DNA from: Streptococcus sp. A12
GTDB taxonomy: Bacteria > Bacillota > Bacilli > Lactobacillales > Streptococcaceae
Reading direction: 5' to 3'
Assembly (NCBI RefSeq): GCF_905372335.1
Contig: NZ_CAJPOU010000025.1
Location: 1-22,908, forward strand
DNA: 22,908 nucleotides
The notes under the pieces are model-generated. The model was not told the DNA's origin. It did no database searches and saw nothing but the letters and a program-made list of their open reading frames with translations. The stretch's first letter is position 1. Each line of letters starts with the position of its first letter. Position numbers and translations under genes: made by a program. This document shows, piece by piece, positions 21,994 to 22,908 of the stretch.

Positions 21994-22024
21994 GAGATCT
22001 CCTTTGTGATGTGTAACTAGTCCT

Positions 22025-22033
22025 ATTGTATCA
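22025..22033 (-). promoter_or_regulatory. Extended -10 promoter of the ferredoxin-NADP reductase gene
   Basis: On the minus strand TG-A-TACAAT reads from 22033 to 22025. This gives a leader of about 25 bases carrying the AAAGGAG site. No good -35 is seen. Confidence 0.6.
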
Positions 22034-22129
22034 TAATTCGGGTATAAATAGAAAGTGCAGGAAGTACAAAGATAGAAAAGGATGAATCAGGGTATTGAGA
22101 TATATTTTTTAAAAATAATGTTCGGTTTA

Positions 22130-22158
22130 TTTACAAGTCCTCAATAATCTGTTAGAAT
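22130..22158 (+). promoter_or_regulatory. Sigma-A promoter of the aquaglyceroporin gene
   Basis: TTTACA (22130-22135) and TAGAAT (22153-22158) are 17 bases apart, each close to consensus. The predicted start is near 22165. The AT-rich leader has AAGGAG at 22182-22187. Confidence 0.7.
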
Positions 22159-22198
22159 AAATTATTATTATTTTTATTTATAAGGAGATTATTCAAAA

Positions 22199-22908
22199 AT
22201 GCAATTTGATTTTTGGGTTAAAGTTGCGACCGAATTTATTGCAACAGCTTTCTTGATTATTTTAGGAAATGGTGCTGTTGCAAACGTTGAATTGAAGGGT
22301 ACTAAGGGGCATCAAAGTGGATGGCTTGTGATTGCGATTGGCTACGGAATGGGTGTTATGATTCCAGCTTTGATGTTTGGTAACGTTTCTGGTAACCACA
22401 TTAATCCTGCCTTCACGATTGGTCTTGCAGTTAGCGGGCTCTTCCCATGGGAAAATGTTTTATACTACATCGTTGCTCAAATTCTTGGGGCCATGTTTGG
22501 ACAATTGGTTGTCGTTGCGACGCACCGTCCTTACTATCTTCAAACGGAGAATCCAAACAATATCTTGGGAACATTCTCAACGATTTCTAGCTTGGATAAA
22601 GGAACTCCAGAATCACGTAAAGCGGCAACCATCAACGGTTTCGTCAACGAATTTGCTGGATCATTCGTTCTTTTCTTCGGTGCACTTGGTTTAACAAAAC
22701 ACTTCTTTGGTGCAGAGGTTGCTTCTCTAGCTCAAAGAGCTGCGACTGAGCAGGGAGGGGTTTTTGATGCTTCTTCAACAGCCGCAAAATTGGCTTTGTC
22801 ACAAGCACATGCTCCTGGTCTAGGAGTGGCTCACTTGGCACTTGGATTCCTCGTTATGGCTTTGGTGACATCACTTGGTGGTCCTACAGGACCTGGTTTG
22901 AACCCTGC
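22199..22908 (+). CDS. gla: Aquaglyceroporin (Gla-type MIP channel), 3' end cut by the window
   Basis: The frame opens with ATG 22199 (MQFDFWVKVATEFIATAFLI) and stays open for 236 codons to the window edge. It is a membrane channel for glycerol and water. Helices alternate with the first NPA box in GNHINPAFTIGLA. The second box is just reached (GGPTGPGLNP) when the sequence ends. The residues are close to the lactococcal glycerol facilitator-aquaporin Gla as I remember it. A long loop (about residues 185-215) separates two later helices, as in that family. About 50 more residues are expected beyond the edge. Confidence 0.88.
   Translation, partial: MQFDFWVKVATEFIATAFLIILGNGAVANVELKGTKGHQSGWLVIAIGYGMGVMIPALMFGNVSGNHINPAFTIGLAVSGLFPWENVLYYIVAQILGAMFGQLVVVATHRPYYLQTENPNNILGTFSTISSLDKGTPESRKAATINGFVNEFAGSFVLFFGALGLTKHFFGAEVASLAQRAATEQGGVFDASSTAAKLALSQAHAPGLGVAHLALGFLVMALVTSLGGPTGPGLNP

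Noticed and set aside
22377..22694. 105-codon plus-strand frame inside the aquaglyceroporin gene
   Set aside because: It is out of frame with the clear channel gene that starts at 22199 and has no ribosome-binding site.
1..22908. CRISPR arrays, tRNA or rRNA genes, insertion sequences and phage attachment sites
   Set aside because: I looked for regular repeats, cloverleaf-like and rRNA-like sequence, transposase motifs and integrase genes and saw none.

Overview
The window is about 22.9 kb of chromosome from a Streptococcus, most likely an oral species of the mitis/sanguinis/parasanguinis type. This rests on gene content and order: the end of the ATP synthase operon followed by murA, epuA and the competence nuclease endA; murT-gatD diverging from cdaA-cdaR-glmM; and the rapZ-yvcK-whiA cluster. 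Base composition (low GC), AAGGAG ribosome-binding sites and many extended -10 (TGnTATAAT) promoters fit. The species is not settled by the sequence.

Layout. 1-110: end of atpC and its terminator. 198-2874: a DUF1146 membrane protein, murA, epuA and endA. 3041-4134: a membrane-anchored matrixin-like zinc metalloprotease and a small membrane protein. 4217-10054: an accessory block with an ABC-F ATPase, a scar of broken gene ends, an uncharacterised 118-residue protein, an Rgg-type regulator and two tandem MFS transporters. 10087-12515 (minus strand): murT-gatD plus a LapA-domain protein. 12697-15665: cdaA-cdaR-glmM. 15666-16016: a 351-base stretch with no gene but several hairpins. 16017-18086: a 43-residue DUF4044 protein, obg, a 53-residue small protein and ridA. 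18198-20985: rapZ, yvcK and whiA, overlapping by 4 bases at each junction. 21025-21993 (minus): a YumC-type ferredoxin-NADP reductase. 22199 to the end: an aquaglyceroporin, cut by the window edge.

Most of the window is core envelope biology. MurA and GlmM supply and commit UDP-GlcNAc to peptidoglycan, MurT-GatD amidates lipid II, and CdaA-CdaR makes and tunes c-di-AMP. RapZ, YvcK and WhiA belong to the same broad theme of metabolism and cell-wall control.

The unusual part is 6125-10054. A 75-base copy of the start of the rgg gene and a decayed second copy of the ABC-F gene's end lie between the intact ABC-F gene and the 118-residue ORF. Two MFS genes about 86% identical in protein follow the intact rgg. 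The second has its ribosome-binding site buried in a terminator-like hairpin whose loop carries its own promoter. Other points are three genes whose -10 boxes sit 6-7 bases before the start codon (possible leaderless mRNAs) and a 7-base inverted repeat centred between the divergent murT and cdaA promoters.
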